Source of the DNA: Riemerella columbina
Lineage (GTDB): Bacteria > Bacteroidota > Bacteroidia > Flavobacteriales > Weeksellaceae
NCBI RefSeq assembly: GCF_030517065.1
Contig: NZ_CP103950.1
Coordinates: forward strand, 124,001-188,000
Length of the DNA stretch: 64,000 nucleotides
Direction of reading: 5' to 3'
Shown: one piece after another, positions 26,078 to 35,950 of the stretch
Numbering within the stretch: the stretch's first letter is position 1
How the letters are laid out: each line of letters begins with the position of its first letter
Program-made: the position numbers and the translations under genes
The notes under the pieces: model-generated
Told to the model about the DNA's origin: nothing
Databases searched by the model: none
The model's input: the letters and a program-made list of their open reading frames with translations, nothing else

Positions 26078-27619
26078 ATGGCGAAACAAGAAGACGATTT
26101 TAAGAAAGTGGTATCCCACGCTAAAGAGTACGGATTTATCTTCCCATCAAGTGAAATTTATGACGGACTTTCTGCCGTTTATGATTATGGACAGAATGGG
26201 GTAGAGCTCAAAAATAACATCAAACAATATTGGTGGAAAGCAATGACCCAACTTAACGAAAACATAGTGGGCATAGATTCTGCCATCCTGATGCACCCCA
26301 CCACTTGGAAGGCGTCTGGGCATGTGGATGCGTTTAACGACCCACTCATCGATAATAAAGATTCTAAAAAAAGGTTCCGTGCAGATGTCTTGATAGAGGA
26401 TTATTGTGCCAAATTAGAGGATAAAGTTCAGAAAGAAATCCAAAAAGCCAAGAAGAAATTTGGTGATGATTTTGATGAAAATCAGTTTGTTAGCACCAAC
26501 CCAAGAGTGGTAGGCTATAGAGAAAAGCAAAAAAACATCCTTTCCAGAATGGCGCAATCTCTGGAGCGTAATGACTTGGCAGATGTGAAAGCTCTCATAG
26601 AAGAGTTGGAAATTGCAGACCCAGATACTGGCTCTAAAAACTGGACCGAGGTGAGACAATTCAACCTGATGTTTGGCACCAAATTAGGCGCTTCCGCAGA
26701 CCACGCTATGGACCTCTACCTAAGGCCAGAAACAGCACAGGGGATTTTTGTAAACTTCCTTAATGTTCAGAAAACTTCCAGACACAAGCTGCCGTTTGGT
26801 ATCGCCCAAATAGGAAAAGCCTTCCGAAATGAAATTGTGGCAAGGCAGTTTGTCTTCCGTATGCGAGAGTTTGAACAGATGGAAATGCAGTTTTTTGTAC
26901 CCCCAGGCACCGAGCTCGGCTTCTATGAAGAATGGAAACAGAAAAGGCTCAACTGGCACTTAGCACTCGGTTTAGGCACGGAAAATTACCGTTTCCACGA
27001 CCACGAAAAGTTGGCGCACTATGCCAATGCCGCTGCCGATATAGAGTTTAAATTCCCATTCGGGTTTAAAGAGTTAGAAGGGATCCATTCCAGAACGGAT
27101 TTTGACCTCTCTGCCCACGAGCAACATTCGGGGAGAAAACTCCAATATTTTGACCCTGAGCGCGGCGAAAGCTATGTGCCGTATGTGGTGGAAACTTCCG
27201 TAGGTTTAGACCGCTTATTCCTCGCTATTTTCTCTAATAGCCTAAAAGAGGAAACCTTAGAAGATGGCTCTACCAGAACGGTTTTGTCCTTGCCACCAGC
27301 ATTAGCTCCAGTAAAAGCCGCCATACTACCCTTGGTGAAAAAAGATGGCTTGCCAGAGTTTGCAGAGAAAATATTCAATGATTTGAAGTATGATTTTAAC
27401 ATCATCTTTGAAGAAAAAGACAGCATCGGTAAGCGTTACAGAAGGCAAGATGCCATAGGAACGCCGTTCTGCATTACCGTAGACCACGATTCTCTCACAG
27501 ATTTTACAGTAACGCTAAGGGAAAGAGATACGATGAAGCAAGAACGCGTGCCGATAGAAAATCTTAGAAAAATTATAGAAGATAAAGTTGGATTTAGACA
27601 CCTATTAGCCAAGATATAA
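26078..27619 (+). CDS. glyS: Glycyl-tRNA synthetase (class II, single-chain type)
   Basis: Charges tRNA-Gly. 513 aa, the alpha2 homodimer form. Class II motifs: motif 2 GIAQIGKAFRNEI with QFVFRMREFEQMEMQFF, and motif 3 VVETSVGLDRLFLAIF. An anticodon-binding domain forms the C-terminal ~110 residues (APVKAAILPLVKKDGL). Own promoter; the next gene follows after 4 bp and is probably co-transcribed. Confidence 0.98.
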   Translation: MAKQEDDFKKVVSHAKEYGFIFPSSEIYDGLSAVYDYGQNGVELKNNIKQYWWKAMTQLNENIVGIDSAILMHPTTWKASGHVDAFNDPLIDNKDSKKRFRADVLIEDYCAKLEDKVQKEIQKAKKKFGDDFDENQFVSTNPRVVGYREKQKNILSRMAQSLERNDLADVKALIEELEIADPDTGSKNWTEVRQFNLMFGTKLGASADHAMDLYLRPETAQGIFVNFLNVQKTSRHKLPFGIAQIGKAFRNEIVARQFVFRMREFEQMEMQFFVPPGTELGFYEEWKQKRLNWHLALGLGTENYRFHDHEKLAHYANAAADIEFKFPFGFKELEGIHSRTDFDLSAHEQHSGRKLQYFDPERGESYVPYVVETSVGLDRLFLAIFSNSLKEETLEDGSTRTVLSLPPALAPVKAAILPLVKKDGLPEFAEKIFNDLKYDFNIIFEEKDSIGKRYRRQDAIGTPFCITVDHDSLTDFTVTLRERDTMKQERVPIENLRKIIEDKVGFRHLLAKI

Positions 27620-27623
27620 AGAA

Positions 27624-29141
27624 ATGAAAAGGAATATATTAACCTTGCTGAGTTCCTTATTGTTTATCCTTAGCTCCGCTCAAACTCAAGATTTATATCA
27701 GTTAGCTAACGGGAAATATCAAGGTTTTAATGCGATTTTCGACCAAGATGATAATCTCTACGGCTATGTTGCCATCTACAGCTATGATGCCTCCAAAGAG
27801 AAGCGTACCAAGAAATTTGAGTATGTGATCTTAGACAAAAATCTAAACCCTGTAGCCAATAAGGAATTTGAGGGTGATATAACCACGGAAAGTTATTTTG
27901 GCTTTTTAGATTTTAGAAAAAACCTGATTTTATCGCCTTATGTAGATGAATATGCCGTAAAGCCGAAAGAGTTTTTTTACCCTCGTTCTATGGTGGTTAA
28001 TCTGAAAGATAATACCATAAAAACCAAGACTTATTACGACTATAAAGATGGGGTTTTTACGGAAATACCAAAGCCTAAAACGGAAAAAGAGGAAGAAAAA
28101 GAAAGAAAAAAAGAGAAGAGAACAAACGGCTATATCTACCATTCTTACATCTATGAAATAAAAGAAGGTGGCTACCTCATCTCTGAATTTGATGAGTACA
28201 AGGATTATGTGAAGAATAACAGCATCATTAGGTTTGATGAAAACAAAAAGGAACTCTGGCGCTACCGATACAACACCAACGGAGATAAAAAGAACCAAGA
28301 ATGGATTAAAATTTTAGATAAAAATGACAAATATATCTACCTTTTTGTTAGCGAAACACATAAAAAAGAGAAGAAATTTTATCTGAAAGTTTTAGACATT
28401 AAAACGGGAAAAATCATCAGTGATCAACCTGTTGATGGGCAAATTTCTAAAATTATAGAATATTTAGGCAGAACCAATCGCTTGGGTAAAAAATCCTTTG
28501 AGGATAAAACCATTTACATCCTCCCTAATATCTCCGAAGATGATCAGCACATCGGCTATGTAAAGGCGACTTTGGACAAGAAAAACTTTAATATAGACTT
28601 CAAACCTCTGTCGTTTTTAGCGTTTAAAAATAGCCTTCCGAACATCAATGCTAATGGAAAATTAGAAAAAGGCTACTACCTCTTGGCCAGAGATTTTTTC
28701 TTCTTGAAAGATGGTAGCGTGGGCATTTTATTTGAAAAATATAAAGAACCCGAATATTTTAGTGCAGCCAAAACAACGGATATGGTGTATGTGTTTACCA
28801 ATCCAGATTTTAGCGTAAAGGGCGTCAAAGTGCTTGAAAAAGAGAAAACTGTACACTATGTAGATTCGGATTATCTCTTCTACCAATACCTTAACCAAGG
28901 GAAAGATGTCGTTTTTTTCTATAGAGATTTACAAAAAGATAAAACCACACGGGAGAAAGATTGGAAACTCTTTATCAATACGCTTATTAAAGGGAATTTT
29001 AAACAAGAAGTGATCCCTATTTCTGAGAAGGACAACTATTTTATGGTGCCTTATGTGGCTAAAGAGGGCTACATCCTCCTCAGGGAGTATAACGAAAAGG
29101 AAAAATACAACAAAATACGGTTAGAAAGACTGAACTACTAA
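27624..29141 (+). CDS. Uncharacterised exported protein
   Basis: 505 aa with a signal peptide (MKRNILTLLSSLLFILSSAQ). The mature part is rich in Lys, Tyr and Asp, with repeating beta-strand patterns that suggest a propeller-like fold. A charged Lys/Glu stretch lies around residues 150-165. No known family recognised. 4 bp downstream of glyS and closed by a terminator. Confidence 0.75.
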   Translation: MKRNILTLLSSLLFILSSAQTQDLYQLANGKYQGFNAIFDQDDNLYGYVAIYSYDASKEKRTKKFEYVILDKNLNPVANKEFEGDITTESYFGFLDFRKNLILSPYVDEYAVKPKEFFYPRSMVVNLKDNTIKTKTYYDYKDGVFTEIPKPKTEKEEEKERKKEKRTNGYIYHSYIYEIKEGGYLISEFDEYKDYVKNNSIIRFDENKKELWRYRYNTNGDKKNQEWIKILDKNDKYIYLFVSETHKKEKKFYLKVLDIKTGKIISDQPVDGQISKIIEYLGRTNRLGKKSFEDKTIYILPNISEDDQHIGYVKATLDKKNFNIDFKPLSFLAFKNSLPNINANGKLEKGYYLLARDFFFLKDGSVGILFEKYKEPEYFSAAKTTDMVYVFTNPDFSVKGVKVLEKEKTVHYVDSDYLFYQYLNQGKDVVFFYRDLQKDKTTREKDWKLFINTLIKGNFKQEVIPISEKDNYFMVPYVAKEGYILLREYNEKEKYNKIRLERLNY

Positions 29142-29144
29142 CAT

Positions 29145-29175
29145 AAAACGGCTTGAGAAATTCAAGCCGTTTTTT
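29145..29175. terminator. Bidirectional terminator between convergent genes
   Basis: 12-bp stem AAAACGGCTTGA / TCAAGCCGTTTT with 5-nt loop and a T run. It serves the gene ending at 29141 and probably the converging M48 gene. Confidence 0.85.
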
Positions 29176-29180
29176 ATCAA

Positions 29181-30479
29181 TTACGATTTTTTGGTGTAAT
29201 AATCCCTAATGGTTTTAATGTCTTCCAAACTAAGGTTCCACATAAAATTGAGAAATTTACGATAGCTTTCACTTTGATTTTTGGGATCCACTCTATCCAC
29301 ATATCGGTTTAGGGTATAGTTCTTCCGAGCATCGTATATTTTGGTAAAAAATTTCCCCAACCAATCGTGGTATAGAGCTTGGCTAACTTTATCATTTTTA
29401 GTACTTTGGAGCAAGTGCATACACGCATATACCCCCACACCATAATCTTCGGAATGGTAGTAATTAGAGAGGAAATTTTTCTTGGCTTCCGTCTGTAGCG
29501 CCTTGTATTCTTTGGTAGGAAGCTGCGGTTTTTCGGTCTTTTTGAGCTCGCTAAATTCTTTCTTTAAATGGTTTATTCTATCAGTCATTTCAGGGTGCGT
29601 AGAGAGGGAATCTTTGCTCAGTTTTTCCTTATAAAAGTTATAATTATATAGGGAAAAATCTTCCTCTTTCAGCCAAGCTTCTTTAAAGGCTAAATTGGGG
29701 AGGTTGTAGAGTTTTTTATAAGTTTCCAATTGAAGTGCTTTGGGAGAAATAGAATCAAATTCTTGTAAAACCCGTAGCGCATTGATGGTTTCTGCCTTGT
29801 GGTATTTTGTATTCTTAAAAAAGGTATAGCCCAAAGAATCTGCCTCTATCTCGGTTTTTCGTTTCTCTTTTCCGCGGGCATAGATTTGAGATTTAATGAG
29901 GTTAAACGCCTTTTGGCTTTTGTTAGAACTCTCCTCAGATTTTATTTTTTTAGATAAACTTTTGGTCTGTTCTCTATCTTCCAATTTCTTTAGAAAGTAC
30001 TTGGTAGAGTGGTTTAGAGCCTTGTGAGCAATTTCGTGGCTTAGGATCGCTGCCACTTGGTCTTCATTATCCATCCAATTGAATAACCCCATATTAACTA
30101 CAAAAGTGCCATCTGGCATACAGAACGCATTGGGCGTGTTATCCTTCGCGATAAGGAGCATTAAAGGCGTATCTGACAGCGTTGGGTTAGCCACTTTTAT
30201 TTGATTTAAAATCTGGTTGGTATAGGCATTAAACGGAGTATTAAAAACAAAATCTTCATCATCAATACTGTGTTTTAAATCCTCGTAATAGGTTTTGTAA
30301 AATTGGCTCAGTGCCTTGTCTTTTTTCCCAGAATAGTCGGTTTTTATTTGCTTTAATAACTGAAGATGTTGTTGCTCTAACTGCGTTAAAAACGCTTTTT
30401 TGTCGTAAGCATCTTGGGCGGAAACCCAGTTGAGCATAAAACCAAAAATCAATAATAAAGAAAGTACTCTTATTTTCAT
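29181..30479 (-). CDS. M48-family metallopeptidase (exported)
   Basis: 432 aa with a signal peptide (MKIRVLSLLLIFGFMLNWVSAQ). Zinc motif LSHEIAHKALNH (HExxH near residues 147-151) and third-ligand region EIEADSLGYTFF, the BepA/Oma1-like M48 pattern. The C-terminal ~190 residues are helical and charged. Likely a periplasmic protease in envelope quality control (family-level inference). Confidence 0.9.
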   Translation of the reverse strand: MKIRVLSLLLIFGFMLNWVSAQDAYDKKAFLTQLEQQHLQLLKQIKTDYSGKKDKALSQFYKTYYEDLKHSIDDEDFVFNTPFNAYTNQILNQIKVANPTLSDTPLMLLIAKDNTPNAFCMPDGTFVVNMGLFNWMDNEDQVAAILSHEIAHKALNHSTKYFLKKLEDREQTKSLSKKIKSEESSNKSQKAFNLIKSQIYARGKEKRKTEIEADSLGYTFFKNTKYHKAETINALRVLQEFDSISPKALQLETYKKLYNLPNLAFKEAWLKEEDFSLYNYNFYKEKLSKDSLSTHPEMTDRINHLKKEFSELKKTEKPQLPTKEYKALQTEAKKNFLSNYYHSEDYGVGVYACMHLLQSTKNDKVSQALYHDWLGKFFTKIYDARKNYTLNRYVDRVDPKNQSESYRKFLNFMWNLSLEDIKTIRDYYTKKS

Positions 30480-30494
30480 TATGTTATATTTTTA

Positions 30495-30502
30495 CAAAAA
30501 TA
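30495..30502 (-). promoter_or_regulatory. -7 promoter element of the M48 peptidase gene
   Basis: Minus-strand TATTTTTG, a TAnnTTTG match, 16 bp before the ATG at 30479. Confidence 0.5.
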
Positions 30503-31100
30503 CTTCTTTATCGGCAAATATCATCTGTTGGTATTACAAAAATTACGATAAAGCCATATCTCAAAACTATGGCGTTAGTTTTCAACAAAGTTTATTTTAG
30601 CCAACTCATCAATAACCTGATAATGAGTATAATAATAAAAACCTAAATTCCACAGTATTTTGTGAATATCCCCTCATCATTCTGTGGAAAACTATTGGAA
30701 ACTATCCCTTTTATATCTCAATTATTTTTCCCAATACCGAATGAAGTCAGATTAAAAAAATATTTTTTCAAAATTTTAAAAGTCAATTTCAGCCCTTTTA
30801 TCCCAAACTCAACTATCCATAATTTACGCCGATTCTACTTATCCATAATTGTGAATAAATATGGTAAAAAATAGAGTATCAAGGCGTTAAAATGGGGATA
30901 AAGTGTAGAGAATAGACCAGCCTTCTGTGGTAAATTTAGCCCTAAAAACTTATCCCCATTTCCACAGCACCATACAACATTCAACCATTTCTTTTTATTA
31001 TAATTGATTTAAAACTTAAAATGATGAAGATGAATGTTGGCTTGGCGGAAATTGTGGAATCTTTCTAAAAAAATATAGGGCTTTTGCCAAACATAAATCT

Positions 31101-31108
31101 TAACTTTG
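31101..31108 (+). promoter_or_regulatory. -7 promoter element of pgk
   Basis: TAACTTTG, a perfect TAnnTTTG, 51 bp before the pgk ATG, with a TTTTG at 31082-31086 as a possible but short-spaced -33 element. Confidence 0.45.
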
Positions 31109-31159
31109 TCAAACTCAAAAATAAGAATAATCATCACTTCAATTTAATAAAACAAAGAA

Positions 31160-32350
31160 ATGAAAACAATCAAAGATTTTAATTTCAAAGACAAAAAAGC
31201 ATTAGTAAGAGTAGACTTTAATGTTCCACAGAATGAGGCGTTAGAAGTTACAGATAATACCCGAATTGTGGCGGCTAAACCTACGGTGGACAAGATATTA
31301 GAAGATGGCGGTTCGGTGATTATTTTGACCCATTTGGGGCGTCCTAAGGGGCAAGCCGTAGACAAATTCTCTCTAAAACATATCTTGCCAGAGGTAGAAA
31401 AAGTCTTGGGCAGAACGGTTAAATTCTGCGCAGAAACAGTAGGGGAGGAGGCTAAAAAAATGACTTCTGAACTGAAAGCTGGCGAGGTTTTATTATTGGA
31501 AAATTTACGCTTTAACGAAGGCGAGGAGAAAGGAGATGCTGCCTTTGCGCAACAAATAGCCGAAATGGGTGATGTTTATGTGAATGACGCCTTTGGTACT
31601 GCTCACAGAGCCCACGCTTGTACTTCTACTATTGCCGACTTTTTCCCATCTACTAAATTTTTCGGTTTATTGATGGAGAAAGAACTCCAAGCGATAGATA
31701 AAGTGCTCAGATCTGGCGAAAGACCTATTACTGCTATTTTAGGTGGTTCTAAAGTTTCTACCAAAATAACGATTATAGAAAATATACTACCTGCTATTGA
31801 TAATTTGATTATAGGCGGTGGTATGGCATTCACTTTTATTAAAGCTCAGGGTGGACATATTGGTAATTCTTTAGTGGAAGAAGATAAGATGGATTTGGCT
31901 TTAGAAATTTTAGAAAAGGCTAAAAATCAGAATGTTAAAGTTTATCTTCCTGTAGATGTTATCGCCGCTGATGCATTTAGTAATGATGCTAAAACTGTGG
32001 AAGTGAACGCAGATGAAATTCCTGAAGGTTATATGGGCTTAGATGTGGGCGTAAGAACCCGTGAAATCAATAACGATGTGATTATGAACTCTAAAACTAT
32101 CCTTTGGAACGGACCTTTGGGCGTGTTTGAAATGTCTAACTTTGCTGAAGGAACTAAATCTTTAGGTGATAGCATTGCAGAGGCGACCAAATTAGGTGCT
32201 TTTTCGTTAGTTGGCGGCGGCGATAGTGTGGCTTTTGTGAAGCAATTTGGCTATGCAGATAAAGTTTCTTATGTATCTACAGGCGGTGGCGCTATGTTGG
32301 AATCTTTGGAAGGTTTGGAGTTGCCAGGTGTGGCTGCAATTAACAAATAA
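31160..32350 (+). CDS. pgk: Phosphoglycerate kinase
   Basis: Glycolytic enzyme: 1,3-bisphosphoglycerate plus ADP to 3-phosphoglycerate plus ATP. 396 aa, normal length. Substrate-binding N-terminal RVDFNVPQ and [34 protein letters not shown], the nucleotide-binding [18 protein letters not shown] and [11 protein letters not shown] are all intact. Stands alone, next to the presumed origin, with a terminator downstream. Confidence 0.98.
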   Translation: MKTIKDFNFKDKKALVRVDFNVPQNEALEVTDNTRIVAAKPTVDKILEDGGSVIILTHLGRPKGQAVDKFSLKHILPEVEKVLGRTVKFCAETVGEEAKKMTSELKAGEVLLLENLRFNEGEEKGDAAFAQQIAEMGDVYVNDAFGTAHRAHACTSTIADFFPSTKFFGLLMEKELQAIDKVLRSGERPITAILGGSKVSTKITIIENILPAIDNLIIGGGMAFTFIKAQGGHIGNSLVEEDKMDLALEILEKAKNQNVKVYLPVDVIAADAFSNDAKTVEVNADEIPEGYMGLDVGVRTREINNDVIMNSKTILWNGPLGVFEMSNFAEGTKSLGDSIAEATKLGAFSLVGGGDSVAFVKQFGYADKVSYVSTGGGAMLESLEGLELPGVAAINK

Positions 32351-32371
32351 AATTTTTACTTTGATAATAAA

Positions 32372-32405
32372 AACCTCTTCTATTTTTAGGAGGGGTTATT
32401 TTTTA
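32372..32405 (+). terminator. Rho-independent terminator after pgk
   Basis: 11-bp stem (two G-T pairs) from AACCTCTTCTA to TAGGAGGGGTT, 4-nt T loop, followed by a T run. Confidence 0.8.
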
Positions 32406-32613
32406 TTAAATTCATCTTGGGCTTAAATTTTTTCTTTTGACAAAAAATGAGAAATGATTTATTCCCAGTAATTTTTTTATCGTACAATCATAATTGATTT
32501 TTTGTTTCTAAAAAATCAAGATAAGCCTTTAGATTTAAAAAATAGAAAAAATATAATTTTTATCCGATAGAGTGCAAAAAATGACTTTCATAAACCTATC
32601 AAAAATTGGATAT

Positions 32614-33441
32614 CTATTTTTTTTCGATACAATATATCAAACTTGAAAATTCACCCGTTTTTGAGGCTTTAAAATTAGAAATCGCACCGTGGAGCCCTCC
32701 AAAAAGCCAAAAAAGAGGATTTTTTTTGTATTTTTCACTCAGCATTGCAATATAAAAAGAATCGAGGAGGAGCGGCGCTATTTTTTTAATTTCTAAATTT
32801 TCCTGTGTCATTAGAGTAGCCATTCCCTCTTTTGAAAAATGAAAAATATGCCGAGGCACATCATAAGCTGCCCAAAAGTTTTGATATTTTTGGGCATCGT
32901 AAGAGCGGTAATTCGGAACGGCAATAATCAACCGTCCGTTAGGTTTTAACTTTTGCTTAAATTGATTGAGAATTTCACGCTGATTTTCAATATGCTCAAA
33001 AACATGCCACAGCGTAATGATGTCTAAACTTTCGTTTTTAATCTCATCTAAATTATTGATAAAAATGGTAGATTTAGATTTTTGTTGGGCTCTGGCTCTG
33101 GCGGTGAGGTTGGGTTCGTAGCCAAAAGTGGTATAATCATCTTCTATAGATTTGATAAACTCCCCAGCGCCGCAACCATAATCCAAAACACGGATATCAG
33201 AACTTTGGTTGGGTTTATTTTCTTTTACGATTTTAGCCTTATAGTTGAGGTTAAATTTCTGAATCCATTTGTAGATTTTTTCTTTTAAACTTCCGCTATC
33301 TTGGTGGTGCGAAATATATTTTTTGCTATCATAATATTTCTCAATATTTTGAGGGATAGGGTAGGTTTTTAGGATGCCTTTAATTTCGGTTTCCCTAATT
33401 TCAAACGATTCTTGGGTTAGAAAATAATCCGTTACTTTCAT
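32614..33441 (-). CDS. Class I SAM-dependent methyltransferase
   Basis: 275 aa. SAM motif I VLDYGCGAGEFIKSI, then a motif II/III region IITLWHVFEHIENQ and KPNGRLIIAVPNY, as in the Methyltransf_23/UbiG-like group. The N-terminal ~85 residues look like a substrate-binding helical arm. The substrate is unknown. It lies between the presumed origin and mnmG, with a parS site directly upstream of its start. Confidence 0.88.
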   Translation of the reverse strand: MKVTDYFLTQESFEIRETEIKGILKTYPIPQNIEKYYDSKKYISHHQDSGSLKEKIYKWIQKFNLNYKAKIVKENKPNQSSDIRVLDYGCGAGEFIKSIEDDYTTFGYEPNLTARARAQQKSKSTIFINNLDEIKNESLDIITLWHVFEHIENQREILNQFKQKLKPNGRLIIAVPNYRSYDAQKYQNFWAAYDVPRHIFHFSKEGMATLMTQENLEIKKIAPLLLDSFYIAMLSEKYKKNPLFWLFGGLHGAISNFKASKTGEFSSLIYCIEKK

Positions 33442-33466
33442 AGATTTTCACTTCTAAATGGCTAAA

Positions 33467-33482
33467 TGTTTCACGTGAAACA
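33467..33482. promoter_or_regulatory. parS centromere site 1
   Basis: Perfect 16-bp palindrome TGTTTCACGTGAAACA, identical to the widely conserved chromosomal ParB-binding parS consensus, in the gap between the methyltransferase and mnmG. Confidence 0.92.
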
Positions 33483-33489
33483 TTGTATT

Positions 33490-35352
33490 TTATCGCCCTA
33501 AATATATTAAAAGAACATTGATATCCGCAGGGGAAACACCACTAATCCGCTGCGCTTGGGCAATGGTTTGCGGTTTTATTAAGTTCAACTTTTGTTTGGC
33601 TTCTGCAGATAAACTGGCTATTTTTGAAAAATCAAAATCTTGAGGGATTTTAATAGTTTCCAAACGATGTAATTTGGCTACATTTTCTTTCTCTTTTTCT
33701 ATATAACCTCTGTATTTAATATTGATTTCGGCTTGCTCTTTAACCTCATCAGAATAATTTTCGGCTTGTTTTTTAATTTCCTCTATGCTTTCTAATTTCT
33801 CCAAACTCATATTAGGTCTTGTCAAAATTTGAGCTGCACGATAAGCTTGATCCACAGGAGAGGAATTGATGCTTTCTAAAATAGGGTTGATTTGCTTCGG
33901 TTTTAAGGAATAGCTTCTTAAAAAATCCTCCAATTCTCCTGAAGATTTAATCTTTTCTTCCACCTTTCTAAGGCGTTCCTCTTTGGCTAACCCTAAACGG
34001 TAGGACTTTTCTGTCAAACGAATATCCGCATTATCTTGTCTCAAAAGCAAACGGTATTCCGCACGCGAGGTAAACATTCGGTAAGGTTCTTCTGTGCCTT
34101 TGGTAATCAAATCATCGATTAAAACGCCAATGTATGCCTCATCTCTATTGAGGATAAATTCCTCTTTGCCGTGAACTTTGTGGTGGGCGTTAATCCCTGC
34201 AATAAGTCCCTGTCCGCCAGCTTCTTCGTAACCTGTAGTACCGTTAATTTGCCCTGCAAAAAAGAGATTTTCAATGATTTTAGTCTCCAAGGTATGCTTT
34301 AATTGAGTAGGCGGAAAGTAGTCATACTCAATAGCATAGCCTGGACGAAAGACCCTTACATTTTCAAATCCAGGGATATGTTTCATTGCTTTAATTTGAA
34401 TTTCTTCGGGTAGGGAAGAGCTGAAGCCATTCACATAGATTTCCACCGTTCTCCAGCCTTCTGGCTCTACAAATAATTGGTGTCTGTTGCGTTCCGCAAA
34501 ACGGTTGATTTTATCCTCTATACTCGGACAATATCTCGGACCGATACTTTGAATAGTGCCGTTAAACATTGGGCTTCTATCAAAGCCAGAGCGTAGAATA
34601 TCGTGAACGGTTTCGTTGGTATAAACAATGTGGCAAGACCGCTGTTGGGTGAGTTTTGGCGTATTTAAATAGGAAAATTTTTGAGGATTTTCATCACCAG
34701 GTTGTTCCTCCATTTTAGAATAATCCAAACTTCTGCCGTCTACTCTTGGCGGCGTTCCTGTTTTCATTCTCCCCGCTTGGAAGCCTAAATCCACCAATTG
34801 TTCAGTGATACCAAATGCTTTAGGTTCGCCCATTCTACCACCGCCCAATTGCTTATCGCCAACATGGATTAAGCCATTAAGAAAGGTGCCGTTGGTCAAA
34901 ATCACGGATTTTCCTTTGATTTTTATACCCAAAGAAGTGATGACGCCCGTTACTTTATCGCCTTCAATGATGAGTTGCTTGACCATATCTTGAAAAAAAT
35001 CAAGATTGGGTGTATTTTCTAAAGCCAAACGCCATTCTTCAGCAAAGCGCATTCTGTCGTTTTGGGTTCTCGGTGACCACATAGCGGGACCTTTGGAGAG
35101 GTTAAGCATCTTGAATTGTATGGCAGATTTATCTGCAATAATGCCACTATAACCGCCCATAGCATCTATTTCCCTCACAATTTGTCCTTTGGCAATACCG
35201 CCCATAGCAGGGTTACAGCTCATTTTGCCAATGGTTTCCATATTCATAGTGATGAGTAGGGTAGAGGAACCTAAATTAGCTGCCGCTGCTGCTGCTTCAC
35301 ACCCTGCATGCCCAGCGCCTACCACAATTACATCATAGATTTGATCAATCAT
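33490..35352 (-). CDS. mnmG: tRNA uridine-5-carboxymethylaminomethyl modification enzyme
   Basis: FAD enzyme (GidA) that with MnmE modifies wobble U34 of several tRNAs. 620 aa. N-terminal FAD motif DVIVVGAGHAGCEAA (residues ~7-21), SCNPAMGGIAKG, GTPPRVDGRSLDY, FFAGQINGTTGYEEAGGQG and the C-terminal helical MnmE-binding domain ending ISGVSPADINVLLIYL. Commonly origin-proximal in bacteria, here bracketed by two parS sites. Confidence 0.98.
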   Translation of the reverse strand: MIDQIYDVIVVGAGHAGCEAAAAAANLGSSTLLITMNMETIGKMSCNPAMGGIAKGQIVREIDAMGGYSGIIADKSAIQFKMLNLSKGPAMWSPRTQNDRMRFAEEWRLALENTPNLDFFQDMVKQLIIEGDKVTGVITSLGIKIKGKSVILTNGTFLNGLIHVGDKQLGGGRMGEPKAFGITEQLVDLGFQAGRMKTGTPPRVDGRSLDYSKMEEQPGDENPQKFSYLNTPKLTQQRSCHIVYTNETVHDILRSGFDRSPMFNGTIQSIGPRYCPSIEDKINRFAERNRHQLFVEPEGWRTVEIYVNGFSSSLPEEIQIKAMKHIPGFENVRVFRPGYAIEYDYFPPTQLKHTLETKIIENLFFAGQINGTTGYEEAGGQGLIAGINAHHKVHGKEEFILNRDEAYIGVLIDDLITKGTEEPYRMFTSRAEYRLLLRQDNADIRLTEKSYRLGLAKEERLRKVEEKIKSSGELEDFLRSYSLKPKQINPILESINSSPVDQAYRAAQILTRPNMSLEKLESIEEIKKQAENYSDEVKEQAEINIKYRGYIEKEKENVAKLHRLETIKIPQDFDFSKIASLSAEAKQKLNLIKPQTIAQAQRISGVSPADINVLLIYLGR

Positions 35353-35385
35353 ATTACTGAATGTATTGATATTAAATTTTAAAAA

Positions 35386-35401
35386 TGTTTCACGTGAAAC
35401 A
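35386..35401. promoter_or_regulatory. parS centromere site 2
   Basis: A second perfect copy of TGTTTCACGTGAAACA, 34 bp upstream of the mnmG start. Confidence 0.92.
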
Positions 35402-35433
35402 TTTTGATTTTATATTTTATTAAAAATGGGATA

Positions 35434-35477
35434 TTGCATAGCAAAACAACTATGCAAATTTATCCGATGCAAAGTTA
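35434..35477 (-). promoter_or_regulatory. mnmG upstream region: inverted repeat with two -7-like elements
   Basis: The inverted repeat TTGCATAG / CTATGCAA (35434-35457, 8-nt spacer) overlaps minus-strand TAAATTTG (35455-35462) and is followed upstream by TAACTTTG (35470-35477), both perfect TAnnTTTG. Possible promoter with operator for mnmG, or a short hairpin in its leader. Confidence 0.4.
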
Positions 35478-35510
35478 AGTTATTTTGAAATATAGTCTAT
35501 AATAGTATAA

Positions 35511-35879
35511 CTATTTTAGAAGCTTTTTTATTTGCTCTACTTCTTCTTCTGATTTTTTTAGAAGTTTTTCAAGGAGTGTTATTTTATCTTCGTAGAGTTG
35601 TCTAATAAGAGTAACATCGTGCTGAGAATAGGTAATATTACTATTATTTCCTTTAATAGAATTATAACTGTTCAATACTTTTTTATTATCAAAATCAGTA
35701 ATGTCTTCTGGATTTACTTCAAGAATTTCTGCAATTTTTGAAAGTTTATCTTCTGTTATTTTAGTAATTCCTTTTTCTATTTTAGAATAAGCGGCTTGCG
35801 AAATATCTAATTTTTCAGCCATATATTCTTGGGTGAGATTTTTTAACTCTCTAATGTTTTTTACTTTATGCCCAATCAT
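35511..35879 (-). CDS. XRE-family helix-turn-helix regulator
   Basis: 122 aa. The N-terminal HTH_3/Cro-CI domain (residues ~5-62) contains LTQEYMAEKLDISQAAYSKIEKG and ITEDKLSKIAEILEVNPEDI. The C-terminal ~50 residues form a Leu/Glu/Lys coiled coil (LYEDKITLLEKLLKKSEEE) for dimerisation. Divergent from the PEGA-like lipoprotein gene across a 91-bp gap, so it may control that gene or itself (inference). Confidence 0.88.
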   Translation of the reverse strand: MIGHKVKNIRELKNLTQEYMAEKLDISQAAYSKIEKGITKITEDKLSKIAEILEVNPEDITDFDNKKVLNSYNSIKGNNSNITYSQHDVTLIRQLYEDKITLLEKLLKKSEEEVEQIKKLLK

Positions 35880-35912
35880 AAATTATAACTTTTTTATTAT
35901 ATTTTATAACAA

Positions 35913-35920
35913 CAAAATTA
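35913..35920 (-). promoter_or_regulatory. -7 promoter element of the XRE regulator gene
   Basis: Minus-strand TAATTTTG, a perfect TAnnTTTG, 34 bp before the ATG at 35879. Confidence 0.5.
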
Positions 35921-35942
35921 GTAAAAATTATTGAGTAAAGGA

Positions 35943-35950
35943 TAAATTTG
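35943..35950 (+). promoter_or_regulatory. -7 promoter element of the PEGA-like lipoprotein gene
   Basis: TAAATTTG, a perfect TAnnTTTG. It overlaps a possible GTG start at 35950, which argues that translation begins at the ATG at 35971. Confidence 0.5.

Larger units (their letters stand above)
30480..31159. other. Candidate chromosomal replication origin (oriC), DnaA-box cluster
   Basis: A 680-bp AT-rich gene-free stretch between divergent genes. Two perfect matches to TTWTNCACA occur, TGTGGAAAA at 30683-30691 and TGTGAATAA at 30850-30858 (both reverse orientation). One-mismatch copies lie at 30661-30669, 30839-30847, 30926-30934, 30950-30958 and 30958-30966. AT-rich runs flank them. Two parS palindromes around mnmG lie 2.3 and 4.2 kb away, which supports an origin-proximal position. 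No dnaA gene is adjacent. Inferred, not proven. Confidence 0.55.

Noticed and set aside
30662..30874. 70-codon ORF in the intergenic region
   Set aside because: Lies in the DnaA-box-rich stretch, biased composition, no start context; better explained as non-coding.
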